Shown here one piece after another: positions 32,150 through 44,309 of a DNA stretch of 64,000 nt. The notes under the pieces were generated by a model. The model was not told the origin of the DNA. It saw nothing but the letters and a program-made list of their open reading frames with translations, and did no database searches. Both the position numbers and the translations under genes were made by a program. This stretch comes from Venturia oleaginea. Taxonomy: Eukaryota > Ascomycota > Dothideomycetes > Venturiales > Venturiaceae. Every line of letters starts with the position of its first letter. Within the stretch, counting starts at the first letter, position 1. The stretch covers positions 558,001-622,000 of the forward strand of contig JABMLP010000007.1 of the NCBI GenBank assembly GCA_013176395.1, written 5' to 3'.

Positions 32150-33782
32150 GTTGATGGTTCAATGGTGGTTGTAGATACTAAGCATGAAATATTGTGATGA
32201 GAGAGCAGCCATGAGAGAGTAGTGACGTCGAAGAATGGAGATGTTGAGGTTGGTGGAGAGATCTTCTTCGGATTGCTAATACTGGATGTACATTGTTCCG
32301 CGGCTTTCGCCACTTGAACGTGACTTTGAAAGGGAGTAGTGTTCATGAAGTTGTGGACTGAGCTTGTATCGGCGTGGAAAAGCCTTGCGACACAGTTTGA
32401 TGCTGCCCACAGTAAAGAAATGTCTCCCGGTGTGTTGTCTTGACATTGTCTTCCAATATGAGTTGACCATGATGGTTGTGATGCCTTTCCTGGTGGCCAA
32501 TATCCTCCATCAACGTCGTCGCTAAATTACCCAACCGGGAGGTCTCATCGTGCACCAGCCCTGCAATCCCCATTCTCTTCCATGACCTTCATCAGACTTT
32601 GGGACATATCAAGCCCGACCTCGTGTACCTTTTGTTTTTGCTAGATATCGTGGAACTACGAACGAGCATGTCACGTGTAGCACCAAAGAGGACGACGTTT
32701 TGTTGTGCATCGTGTTAGCAAAGACCGAGTGGCCGGGAGTTTTTGCCGCTTCAGGGTAGATGAATGACAGGTCGTACCACGGTACACATGCTTGACCAGA
32801 TCTAGATGACGTCCCGAATCTGAGAATCTTCGGACACACCGATGCCGTCTGCAATACGCGGTCCAGTTGTATTATTCGAGAAAGGATGGATAATGGATAT
32901 CGGCTGAGTAGTGAACAGCTCTTGAAGAGCCTTGGTGCTTGGATAAGGGATCGGGAATCGAGATGGAGCGATAAGGGCAGCTTGGCGGGGGGCTGACGGA
33001 ATTCCATGTTAACTCCGGATACGATATATCGAAATGTTCGGCATGCGCCCCGGGTCCATTCTGCATCGGCTTTCGCGGGTGCGAGCGACACAGCCGCCTC
33101 TCCCGATGCGGCAAAAGTGTGAATTGATGGATCGTGCGAGCTCAAGCTGAGGCAGGCTGGGCCCTGGAACAACTGTACAGGCCGGGCTCTGGAACAACTG
33201 CACACCGGGCTCTGGAACTTCCAAGCCGGAGATTAACATGGGCCGTCAAGTCCAGACGTGCTTGTCTGGTGGTGGGGACTTGTTCTGCAGCCTCTCGTGA
33301 TGTCTGTTGTCTCTTGCATATGCCATATGCGTGATGTACAGGCGGAAAGATGGCTGTCCCATCCCACTACGCATATGGCGTATGCACTTGGGATGGACCT
33401 GAGGTGTTGATTTGGCTTGTCTCACTAGGCGCGCTCGAGCTCAGACTTGGTCGAGGATTTGATAAGTCTGGACACTTGACTGCCTCGACGCTAGAGGCAG
33501 CTTCTCTTCATTAAGCCTGAGGTCCGCATTTCATCATTCATCTGCTTCCACGACCTTCTACATACGTGTACCCTACTTTGCCTCCTACCGCTTTGACTTT
33601 GTTCATTCTTCACCTGGACCAAAGACCTCAACACTTTCACATATATCACCACTGCCTCGCTCTGACTCCGTACATTCATATAAAGACTGCCGTTCCCACT
33701 CCACCCAACCCATACAGCTACATCCACTACATCCCAACAATCCCATCTCACCACATCTTCAACTACAATCTCAATCGCCACA
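32150..33782. other. intergenic, with a hairpin-forming inverted repeat
   Basis: The longest frame (32609-33205, minus, 198 codons) is rich in Ser, Arg and Cys and matches nothing I know; I treat it as chance. Short repeats of ctggaacaactg and gggctctggaac occur near 33170-33225. An inverted repeat is listed separately. The C-rich, CT-rich part from about 33540 to 33780 looks like the 5' leader of the next gene. Confidence 0.4.
33315..33386. repeat. inverted repeat, 18-bp arms
   Basis: The arms at 33315-33332 (tgcatatgccatatgcgt) and 33369-33386 pair at 17 of 18 positions around a 36-bp loop. Each arm is itself nearly palindromic (catatg cores). A protein-binding or cruciform site is possible, but no function is assigned. 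Confidence 0.7.
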
Positions 33783-34392
33783 ATGCGTCAGTCAAGCCGC
33801 TCAAGCTCCATCTCCTCGCTCTCCTCAACCCACTCTGAGGCCGAGGAGTCCATCCAGATCTTCGTCAAGAACATCGCCGGCAACAGTAAGTACCCTCAGC
33901 CTATCCCGGACCTCGGAGTCAACGCCGAAGGTACATCACACCAAGTACTGAATACTTTGCTTCACAGTCATTCCACTCACAATACCGGCCATGACTTCCA
34001 TATCGACGCTCCGATCTCTCCTCGCGTTGCGAATCAACCACTCGCCTGCAGATCTACGTCTCGTCTTCGCGGGAAAGCATCTTGACTCAGCCTCCACGCT
34101 CTCAGACAACCACATTACACAGGACTCGACGCTGCATCTGGCCCTGCCCATCCGCGGTGGTATGGCCAAGAAGCCGACTTGCGACTACAAGAAAGATACC
34201 GCAGATGCCTGCAAGGGCAAGCTTCAACCCATTGTCGGAGACTGCGGCTTTTGCAATGGTCATTTCTGCTCCAAGCATCGACTACTTGAGTCGCATAACT
34301 GCACCGGTCTGGAAGATTGTAAGAAGGAATCACACGAGCGGAATGCCGACAAACTAAACTCGGAGCGAACCGTCGCCATCAAGGGCATCTAG
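33783..34392 (+). CDS. ubiquitin-like/AN1-type zinc-finger protein
   Basis: Exons 33783-33885 and 33968-34392, with an 82-bp phase-1 intron (GTAAGT..CACAG), give 175 aa. Residues 1-23 are Ser-rich. Residues 24-99 closely follow ubiquitin: IQIFVKN at the start, LVFAGKHLDS in the middle and STLHLALPIRGG at the end, so a C-terminal Gly-Gly (98-99) is kept. An AN1 zinc finger follows (about 106-155), with C..C, CGFCNGHFC, KHR and HNC as ligands. AN1 proteins with a ubiquitin-like part (ZFAND4/An1 type) act around the proteasome and Cdc48 in protein quality control. Whether the domain is cleaved after Gly-Gly, as in ubiquitin-ribosomal protein fusions, cannot be seen. Confidence 0.88.
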
Positions 34393-36151
34393 ATTTCGCA
34401 CGACTGATGCCAGGCTGCTTTATTTTACCTGGGGCGCTATTCTTCAGCGACGCAAGGGCGTCCAGGTCTGGAGGAATTCATTCATGGCGTTGAGGATACG
34501 GCGTTTTGGCATCCACTAGTATGATACACTCCTGGATTGCCCGTTTTCCAGCGATTTGTCTATACTTTGCTTACATTTTCGCTTAATATATAGCGAGAAT
34601 TTTCGGTGGGATTATTCGAGCGTTCTCTCACTGCTAGCTGCCCGGGTAATGGATTGGGTGGTTTCGCTTGAGAGACTGTCTGCTGGGTAGCTGCAGCTAT
34701 CACCAATAAACTCATTCGTACATGGACCTTTACCAGCAAACTTTCTCCTCGTGATTCCGTCCGAGTTGTGTCCGGCTGCGAAATAAATACACTCTTGTGA
34801 GGAAGTGGACTGATATGTTGTAGAGCGATACAGATTGAGCATCCATCTCTACGTCTATCCGTAAGCTTCCGCCCTTATCCAAACACATAAAAAGAGGTCT
34901 CCCTCCATGTCGAGATCGTGCTGTTATCTCCACAGTATCTTCGTTCGCGACGATGGGGACCGCCTTTACTCGCGGGGAATAAAACATATCTGAGGCACGT
35001 AATGGTTAAAGGTTTGGTTTGGGCTTTGTTTGGTTAGGTGTTGACCATATGTGGAGGCTTATGTGATATTGATGGTGGGCGATGACGATGGCGATGGCGA
35101 TGGCGATGGCGATGGCGATGGTGATGGCGATGGCGATGGCGATGGCGATGGTGATGGCGATGGCGATGGCGATGGTGATGGCGATGCGGAGACGGCGGAG
35201 GTGAGCACCATTATTTCAACTTGTCTGATTGGATGTATTTGTGGACGAGTTTTTCTAAATAGGGAGGGTTTGGTTGTTTTGGTGGTGTGCTCGCGTTGTT
35301 TGGGTTGTGTGGGTCGAATTTGTTCGTTGCTGGTGTGGTATTCTATACTTGATTTGTTTGGGTATGATGGGTTTGGTTGTTGTTCTGGGGTTTCTTTTTT
35401 TAAGGGGTTGGTGGGATGGTGGGATGGTGGATTCATGATGGGAACGCTGTCTTTGGGAGGTTGTCCTTTGGGTTTGGGGGTGGTTTTGTTGATGGTATGG
35501 GAGTGGGTGGATGGTGAGATGGTGATGGTTCGTATTATCCTAGCGCCTTCCTTTTCTCCATGGTTGTTCGCTGATTGGGATCTTTTGATGATTTCGCTGG
35601 GTAGGATGCTGATGCTCTTCGCCCCCCAAAGCGTCTGGTATGACTGCTTCTCCTGTTATGAGGATAAAAGGTTGGTTATTATTTGGAAAGGAGATGTGAT
35701 GAATCGTCTTTTGTTTTTATAGCGGATAGCGGGATGGGTGACTGTCCTGGTAGGAGTGGAGTAGCGAAAGAGCTTGGAGGTGGGGTATTGAAGGGGGTTT
35801 GAAGGATAAGTAAATGGTAAGATATAAAAATGTCGACTTCCGGGTATTCTATAAATTACGAAAGAGAAATCTAGAAAGCTCGGTACACGGTGTTTGCACG
35901 CTGATGAACGGATTTGGATGGATTTAGTAGGAATCGGAGATCTAGTTAGATAAGGGATAATACATAAGAGCTTGGTGTAGACGGCTTTGACTGTAATGCT
36001 ATTGAGCAAAGGAATGGAGATGGTGGTGATGATGGGGGTTACTAGGTAGTAGTACAACCTCGATTTTGAATATTTGTCCGTTTTTGGGTCTTGTCGACTC
36101 TGACTACATGTGCTGTGTTAAAATGGTAGCGAGTATATTCTCCTACGTAGG
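34393..36151. other. intergenic, with a microsatellite
   Basis: No gene is recognised. The 223-codon plus-strand frame at 35051-35722 and the minus-strand frame at 35059-35436 derive from a hexanucleotide repeat (Gly-Asp or Pro-Ser runs) and G/T-rich sequence. Confidence 0.45.
35078..35187 (+). repeat. (GGCGAT)n hexanucleotide microsatellite
   Basis: About 18 copies of ggcgat, with a few gatggtgat variants, run head to tail. Confidence 0.95.
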
Positions 36152-36352
36152 TATGAGATCGAGCGAAATACACAGTTGTTGAGTTGAATGGACATAGAGT
36201 TGCATGTTCTCGCCATAAGGGCAGTTCAATCAGGTTATGTAGGCCATTCTACAGTGCAAATAACAAAGAATGACTGTTTGCAGCAGGAATGCAGCAATCC
36301 GGTGTCTTAACAATCCACATCACATGTCTGATACATGATCTACATTCTTACA
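36152..36352 (-). repeat. solo LTR, 201 bp, copy B
   Basis: It is the same family as 20638-20838, with only a few base differences. A perfect 5-bp duplication gtagg flanks it (36147-36151 and 36353-36357). Confidence 0.82.
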
Positions 36353-36357
36353 GTAGG

Positions 36358-39220
36358 CTACATGAATACGGCCATGATCTCTCTCAAACTAGTTGTTGTC
36401 TGTGATGCCTAGCAAACCTTAATAGAGCTCTTTTAAACTGGACAGGAGACTTGAATTCGATAAACGCTATACTTGTAAGTCGCGACTGGAAGAATATCTT
36501 AAAGGATTGTCTTACCACGAGTAATTGCTTGATTTCAAGGCGCTTTCGGGGCCTATTTACAGTTATAGCTGGTTATATAATCAACGCAACTCCCTTCTTA
36601 TCCAATGATCAAAGAATTGACCATGCTAGGATAGCGGGTTACGGTGGTTTAAAATAATAGCTAAGGATAGGAGCTTGGATACCAGCAGAGCTAAGCTTAG
36701 CTGATGAATAGGGAAGAAGGTGGTGATGCTGAATGTTATTATAACATATCTTGGCTCTATTTTCTTCAATCAAGTAAGCGCGAGAGGTTATCACCTTACT
36801 TCGTATATCGTATATGATACCATAGTATTTTCATCCCGCTTGCTCGTTAATACTAATACGTTGTTTTAGGCCGAGTGCGTAGACTGTATTTCTCTTTCGT
36901 TGTAGTTTGCTAGTAAGCATTTAGGTGTATTTAGCGGATATTTTCTTACACAGTCAAGCAGTTTGAGATATTCGTCGCAAATAACTTATTCTTGACTCTT
37001 TGTTTTCTCGAGAGAAATACATGCCCCATGATATGCTGGGGAAAATTGAGTTGATATGTGGTCCGCTTTACAAGCTCCAAGTTTCCCTTTTGTACTCTTT
37101 ACCATCGACAACCGGAAGTCGCATGATGTAGAGAGCTCTAGATTTGCTTTTTCAAATTTACAATCTCTTTTCTTGAACACGCGCGTGTACCCAGCTGTTC
37201 AAGGTATAAATATACATTCTTTTGCGAGAGCGAAGGCTTTCCAATCAAAAACTACAATCCGGAACTTGTAGGTTTGTATGGGTCTCTGCCATCAAGGTAT
37301 TAATGAATGATAAGCCTTTAGGACTAGCGCTCTAGAGCTGTATTTTAAGAGAACTGGGAAACCAATGGATGGTTAGAAACAACAATAGGTTAGCTGACTT
37401 TCTTGCAGAGATTTGGTGAGAACCGAGTAGTGAAATGATGACAATTATCATCCTAGCCACAGTTTTCTTATTCGATTTCCGGGAGTGTACCTTGTAGGGG
37501 TCTTCCCTTCTAGGTCCTTCATCGGCCTCCGCTGAAATAACTTATAGTACGAGGTTATTTCTAGACGCCAGACCCAGCCCTGGATAGCTTTGTTAATCGC
37601 TTTATCGCTATGCAAACAGGAATTCTAGGAAAATTTCAAGCGGATAATCATTGTTTCCGAACTCGGGCCTTTAGAGATTACGAGCTTACGGGGAGATTAC
37701 CTCCGTGCGATATAGATAATCTTTTCTTTCTAGCTTCCTTTTCCTTGATTCCATCAGACCCAGAGATCTTCAAGGCTAGGGAGAAGTCTCCCAATAGCTT
37801 GTAACCAAGGTTGATGACGAAACCATCGGTTTTCATAGCCGGAGGTTCGCAATGCTGATAGCTCTGAAAAATCTTGGGAAGGCTGGTAGGCCGAAATCTT
37901 TCCGCGAGTGATAGCTATGGATGATGTAAATGAAAAGATAATAACTTGCGTCTTTCCTACAGCAATAGGCAATTCTGAAAGGCTACTCAAAATCTGCTCG
38001 GTAGGGAAGCTCGATATAGAGGTTTCCGTGGACTGTACGGTTTCTGTTTCGTGCTTGGAACATAAAAGCCAGCTCCTCGATCTGGTGCTGCTCAGGTTCT
38101 TGGTTAGTTAATTACTTACTAAGAATAAACTTCTTGTCTCTTTTCAATATACCATTATTTCCCTCAAGCCGTACGTACGTGTACCACTCAAATCCGAACT
38201 ATTGTGATCGCGACGTGACATAAATAGCCATCACCCAACCTTGAGAATACAATTTACGAACGTGGATCATGACAGAGATCAAATAATAGCCCAAAATGTT
38301 CCATCGACTCATCCGTAAGATTGCCGAAAGATATTCACCCTTCCAGCTAAATCTCGCTGCCGAAAGAACAAAAACTATATCCACGCGTGGGTGTTAGGGT
38401 GCAAAGAGATGATAATTTTGTCACGGCTAGTAGTAACTAATGAAAGGCGTGAGCAGCAATCAGGTATGGACTAAATGTGATAGCGAACTACAGGTAGCTA
38501 TGTAAATGGGGGCTGGGGGCAAGGCCTACTTATAGGTCTTGCTGTGGCCCGTGTACTGTGGCGCCTTGTTAGGTACTTGGACACTGTGGTTGTTCCAGTA
38601 GCTTAGCAAGCCGTCACATGGCTCGTGTACTGTGGCGCCTTGTTAGGTGCTTGAATACTGTGGTTGTTCCAGTAGCCTAGCAAGCCGTCACAAGTTTTCA
38701 CCATCCTTAAACAACGCGAGAATACTCTATCTGAAGTGGAACAACACAAAGTATGAATTCAATGAGTGACTGCATAACCCTAGAGCTGAGTGGAAAATGA
38801 GGGCTATCTATACAAAGAGAGTGTACTGACGTAGGTTCTGAAACCGCAGAGATACCGAGCAAACAAGAGTGAGAACAAACAGATTTGAAACGACTTTGAA
38901 ACCGTTGGTGTTACCACCATGTTGCAACATACTCACCATCCATAATCAGAATTTTGAAAGTTTCTATAGCGAATCGTCTTCTCACATATCAACTTTTTTC
39001 AGAGATCCCTGTCAAGAAATTCAAAGATGACTCCTAGTATGCCATGGTAGCATTATATATTTTGGTAGCTGTTACAAAGTTGTAGCCTGGTACTTATATA
39101 TCTGCTACTATTACTAAGAATTGATCGTATATGTAGGGTCTAACTAATAATAATAATCAGGATTTATTGTTGTATGTAGGGCTAGGTTAAGCCTGTGCCA
39201 ACATCCTCTATCTACAAAGA
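36358..39220. other. AT-rich gene desert
   Basis: Nothing codes convincingly. Short frames (36451-36657, 37056-37271, 37610-37804, 37908-38111) have AT-driven composition. The look fits old, mutated repeat sequence. A solo-LTR-like segment at 38419-38692 is listed separately. Confidence 0.45.
38419..38692 (-). repeat. solo-LTR-like segment with internal tandem duplication
   Basis: The inverted ends tgtcacggctag and caagccgtcaca pair with few mismatches. The flanks aattt (38414-38418) and agttt (38693-38697) could be a 5-bp duplication with one change. A block of roughly 75-80 bp containing gtactgtggcgccttgttag and tgttccagtagc is present twice in tandem (about 38545-38692). A TATA-like cctataagtagg on the minus strand fits an LTR promoter. 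Confidence 0.5.
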
Positions 39221-39506
39221 AAAACCCCTCTTTTCGGGGACAAAAACCGTTCGTTTGCTACCCCGGCTGCGGCCCGCGGCATATCCGCGAGCTTTACCAT
39301 CCTATTCGTATATATCGAAGCGTTTCCGGGTCAACACTGCCTAAGCAGCTTCTCCTAGCTCCCTGGTATCCATTTCAGTCCATTGCCATCCAAGTCCGGG
39401 CGTAGTCCGGTCCCGGTCCGTGGTATTTCCTCGAGGCAAGGATCTTGGGACCCTGGGGGGCATCACTTCCGCCCTCTTCCTCCTCCTATCGAGGTAAGAC
39501 CTACTG

Positions 39507-42500
39507 TTATAGTCCTGTGCCTTCCAGCTCCGGCGCCGTTCCGAAGCCCGACTGGTTCTCTGTAACTGCTGCGTTTGCTCTAGCAAGGTATGGGAGTACC
39601 AAATTCTTCAAAAACCACTGGGACGCGGCCTTGCATCCTTCTCTCGTTCCTAGTAGCCCCTTCACCCCTCGAGAGCCTCCCCTGGCGCTGAATAGGCCTC
39701 TCCTATTGAATCTAGTACAGTACGTAAAAATGTGTTCTACCGTCTCTTGCTGCCATCCACATTCGCATTCGGGGGTAATCCCTGGGACATGTATCGATGC
39801 GAGCCAGGACCGGAGTCCTAGCACTTCGACTCGGAGTAGGAACGTTGTATGTGCTTCTACCTTCGTAAGGCCGTCGTATAGCTCAATTGGGGACTTCTCC
39901 CATGGCTCGTTCCAAGTCTTCGCCCTCCGGTTCCGGCCCAGTGCTTCCCATTTTGTACGCCAGATCTCTTCCATCAGCTTCGAGATTTTGCTGGGTAGAA
40001 CCCGCTTATGGATGTTTCCTCCTTTCCTCGAGTTCCTTACTCGGATTGCGTGCCCCGGGTCTCCCGGTGCGGGGTCGCCTCGAAACGTCGGGGGCCAGTA
40101 GTGCTGCGTATCTCATTGTACGTTCCAATTTCTTGCGTTGTGATCCTCCTCCTCGGGTAGGGGTTGTCAGGGTTGTTCCGTACGGTAGTAATCCGCCTCC
40201 GGCGCCACCCGTCAGTATTGATATCCCCGAGGTACTCTCCTTCGGGTGCTGTGTACTCAGGGAGGTCATTGGCTTCCTCCTTCCTCTGGGTATATCTCTT
40301 CACCCGCTTCTCCGTAGACGTATCTGGCTTACATCTGGCCGTAGGCGGCCTCCCTCGGCTGCCAGCCGGCCGGCGGGGTCTTTCCTCCATCATGATTCCT
40401 ATCCACATTTTGTTGAGAGCAGCTCTCATCTCTGCTTCTACTGGGTCCTTCTCTACCGAGCCAGTCCTCTGCAGGATAAGCTGTTCTATATACAGGGGTA
40501 TTGGCTGGAGGCAGAGCTCTCTTTCCATCGCTGCGAGAGGTGTCCTCTTGTAAGCTCCTGTAGCCATTCGGAGGCACTGTCTTTGAACTTTCTCTATCCG
40601 TTCCATTAGCGGCGCTCTCAAAATTCCTCCTCCCTGGATGTCGTTTGACCCCCAGACCTGGATGCCATATAGCATAGTCGGCCGCACAACCGCGGTATAG
40701 ACCATTCGGCTCTTTCGGAAGCTTGGTCCCCAGTTGACTCCAACTATCCGGCCCATCGCTGCCATCGCTGCTCTTCCCTTAGCCTCTGCTTTCGTTATTT
40801 GCGCATCCCATTTGAGCTGTGGATCAAACCACACGCCGAGCAGTCTGAGCTCCTTACTCTCTGGTTTGGTAGAGACTCCATCGATGTTGATAGCAGACTT
40901 CATATCTCCCGGGGAGGCCTCGGGGCTGCCTGGCTGCTTGAAATGCATAAGCTGGTACTTCGTAGGATTGAATGCTGCGCCGTGCCTCCTAGCCCATAGG
41001 AGGCACTTCTCGTGGGCCTCGGCTAGTCGTCTGTAGTTGTCCGCTGCCGAGGGACCCCAGGCTACGAGGTTTGTATCGTCAACGAACCCAAAGCTGATTG
41101 TGTTATCTTGAGGGGTAAGGAATTCTTCGAGGAGCTCGGAGACGAAGAACAGGAAGAGGATAGGGGAGAGAGGGGAGCCCTGGGGGATGCCGGTACGAGC
41201 CCGGTACCACTCGCTCTTATATCCCGTGAAGGAGATCTTGGTCTTTCGTTCTGTGAGGAAGCTTTCCACGAATCGGATAATCCACGGCGCTACCCCTTTG
41301 CGCCAGAGGATATGGAGCAGTCTTTTCAGAGACACATTATCGAAGGCTGCTGTGAGGTCTAGAGCTAGTATCGATACTACTTTGTGGTTTTTCGTCTTCC
41401 AAGCTGTTTCGATGATATTCCGGAGGAACGATATCGCTGAGAGGGTAGACCTCTTACGGCGCCCTCCGAATTGATTCCAGGGTAGCTTCGAGCTTTCGGC
41501 GACATTAGTGAGCTCTCTAGCAACGATCGTTTCAAGGACTTTCCCGAGCGTATTTTCGAGGGCGATAGGCCGGTACGACCCCGGCGAAGTATAGTCGCCT
41601 TTGCCTTCTTTCTTGAGTATGCAGGTAATCGACTCCTTGAGGGTTGGGGTGATGACTCCATCGGTAAGGCTTGCTTGTACCGCTTCGGCGAAAGGTTTCT
41701 TAATACAGGGCGCGAGCATCTTCAGGACTTCGTTAGTAATCAGATCCGGGCCAGGGGCCTTGTTGTTTGGTAGATCCTGGAGAATTCCCTCGATGAGCTC
41801 CTCTGTGATGTTAGGTATCTTCTCGTTGTCTTTCTTTGTTGCCCATGGGCGGGCCGCTCCCGGCGTCTCTAGGGTATCGCTGAGGTCTGCATCTTGGTCT
41901 CCTGAAAGAACTTTGTCGCTAGGATTCTGGAGATTTCCTCCTTGTTCTTACTCTTGGTTCCTGTGGAAGGATCCACGAGGTTCGGCATCTGTGGGAGCTG
42001 TACCGGGCCTCGTCGGCTCCATTTGCTCATCGTCCACAGCCCTTTGTTGTGTACTTCTGTAGACTTCTCGCAGAAGTCGTCTAGGAATGCTCCCCAGTTG
42101 TCGGTGCTAAGCCTTCGCAGCTCTCGGGTTAGGGCCTGTGTAGTATCGCGGACTCTCTGCTTGTTCGTTTCTGAGAGTCTCCTCCTAAAGAGTACTCGTG
42201 CTTCGTTCTTCTCCCGGAGCAGCTCAGCCGCGAGGGGGGACCAATCCCGGCGTTCTCTGGTCGCTGTTTCTTTCTTGGGGTATAGCTTGTTAAGGGCGTT
42301 CATAATTGCCTGCTGGAGGCCGTGGATTTTGTCCTCCTTCTCTTGCCACTTATCCAAAGTGACCATCTCTTGAAGTTTACAGACGTCGAGTTTTGATGTA
42401 TCGTACCTGTCGGGGGCCCGTGGGGGTATTGCAGTTACATCGAGGACGATTCTGATAGGGTGGTGGTCTGCAAAGGGGGTCCAGCCTGGTTCAAGATAGC

Positions 42501-43123
42501 ATAGGCGAAGACGGTCCATAACCGTTTCGGTGCCAATGTTAGATCGATTACGGATGAACTCCCATCTCTCTCTCACGTAGGTTTACCTTTCGCGGTCATC
42601 ATATATAATTCGTGTGTTTCGACTTTCTCCCAGAGGTGTGTCCCCTGGCGGCCCGTAGCTGTACCGACCCCTCCCCATCGGACGTTTTTGGCGTTCATGT
42701 CCCCAAGAAGGATGTAGTTTTCCTTGGCCTCTGAAATAGCTCGTGAGATGTCTGGCCAGGCGGGTAGCCGGACTGTGTTAGCTATAGGGTTGTAGACACT
42801 GATGATCGTAAGGTTGAAATCTGCGAGTGTAATGTCCAGGAATATCACGTTTGTCCCGTAGAATCGGGCCTCCCACGACCCCGGGTCGATGCCTTTGCTG
42901 ACTAGAAACGCGACCTTAGTTACTTTTTTTTCTGGGCTGGGTTCGTACGCGAGGGCGTAGCCGGGAGGGCAGTATGTGGTTCGGTTCTTCTCCATTGGCT
43001 CCTGGATCGCTACCACCATCTGGGTCTTGTGGTTGAGCTGTTTGAACAGTGGTTGTGCTTTCTTGTAATTGCGTTTCCGGAGTTATACTTTATGAGTTCG
43101 AATGTTCTGGCTTCGCTAGACAT
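39507..43123 (-). pseudogene. LINE ORF2: endonuclease and reverse transcriptase, multiple frameshifts
   Basis: ATG 43123 overlaps the ORF1 stop (ATGTCTAG). The endonuclease part (43022-42573) has VAIQEP and LLGDMNAKNVRWGG; its end, ADHHPIRIVL, lies in another frame (42576-41869). The RT follows (about 41885-40037): NKAPGPD, YRPIALENTLGKVLE, LALDLTAAFDNV, GIPQGSPLSPILF and the catalytic box FVDD, where FADD or YADD is usual. The C-terminal part (39974-39507) has a CECGWQQETVEHIFTYC motif. Frame breaks lie near 43050, 42580, 41885 and 40070. No RNase H was recognised. Confidence 0.82.
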
Positions 43124-44309
43124 TTGGTGTTCCCGTTGTCCGTGTTCGGTCCGCTTCCCTGTTGCCGTCGGCCGTCATGTTGTCTCCTGCCATATCGCTA
43201 TCAGCTGGCTCATCGGTCTCCTGAGTAGAGCTGATGAGGATACTGTCCGACCTCTGGCAGTCAGTCGGTACGCTGTAGGCCCTAGCGGGGTCCATACTCC
43301 TACTGAGGATGTTTGGGAGGCCGGTGGAGGCTTCGCTGATTCTCGACTGCATACCGCCACCGAGGCCAAGCTTCGGTTTGTTCTTTGATCCTAGCGGGCG
43401 CCCTACGCTCCGCGCGATTGCTTCCTGGGAGGGTTCCTCTCGGTTTCGCTTTGCCGAGTTCTCTGGGAACGTCTTGGGTACTGCGATATCCACGTACGGT
43501 CCGTCCCTGATCCGTTGAGTCTGTAGGATGTAGCTCTGCCTAGTTTGCTGGATGTTGATTAGGTACTTCTCGTATACCTTGCACTTAGATTTCGCCCATG
43601 CCGGGTGAGGTCTATCGCAGTTCCGGCACCTGTCCGGTACTGTAGCGGCTATCTTGTAGCAGTCTCTCGTATCGTGTTCCCCCGCACAGCGCCCACAACG
43701 GATCGCTCCGGCATCGCAGTGGGTAGCTATGTGGCCCCATTTCTGGCATTTCAAGCACTGCTTTGTCGTGGTATTGTGGTCGAACAGTCTGCACTGATAG
43801 ATCTCCCCCTGGATTACTATGCCTTTCCTAATAATCGTGTCTCTGTCCCCGACTGTAGCTACCCCAATAAGGAGGGATCCCCGTTGGTTTGCCGTGGCCG
43901 GACCGCTCTCGTCCCTTTTCCGTTTTGAGGATTTCCATGCCGCAGATACTAGTTTTGTGCTTGGGCAGAGCCTCTGGTTACCCTCGTTCAGGTCCCTAAC
44001 CGCTGCCGTATTGTCCTCGCTCTTTCCGTGTCCGACTCTAATGTTTTTCTTTACTCCAAACACCTCAATAAGGTAGTTCTTTTTGAGTACCACTGTAGTC
44101 GTGCCAGGGCTTTGAGTAGCGCTCCTCTCCTTATCTGCTGTAGTTCGAAAGTGGACATCTACTGCCCCGCTCTTTAGTACTTTTACTGCAATTGCTTGTG
44201 GCATATCCTTCCGACACACTTCAAGGACCCTTTGGGGGTCCAGACGGTCCTCCGCCGTGAGGCCGGCTGTATCCTGGAGCTGCACTCGGACAGATTTGGG
44301 GGCTTCCAT
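43116..44309 (-). pseudogene. LINE ORF1: Gag-like RNA-binding protein
   Basis: This is the 397-codon frame from the first Met. The true ORF1 probably began upstream, since the same frame continues coding-like to a TAG at 44529-44531 and a further frame break near the G-run at 44574-44580 precedes a possible earlier ATG (44673). Three CCHC-type knuckles are visible: CLKCQKWGHIATHC, CGRCAGEHDTRDC and CRNCDRPHPAWAKSKC. They would bind the element's RNA. The last codons overlap the start of ORF2 by a few bases. Confidence 0.75.

Noticed and set aside
32609..33205. 198-codon minus-strand frame
   Set aside because: No family features; several overlapping frames on both strands are equally long, as in open GC-balanced non-coding DNA.
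35051..35722. 223-codon plus-strand frame and a 125-codon minus-strand frame over the same place
   Set aside because: Both owe their length to the (GGCGAT)n microsatellite (Gly-Asp or Pro-Ser runs). The rest has no motif and a G/T-rich, non-coding look.
40006..41036. Several plus-strand frames (for example 39887-40609, 41601-42062)
   Set aside because: They are antisense shadows of the LINE reverse transcriptase.
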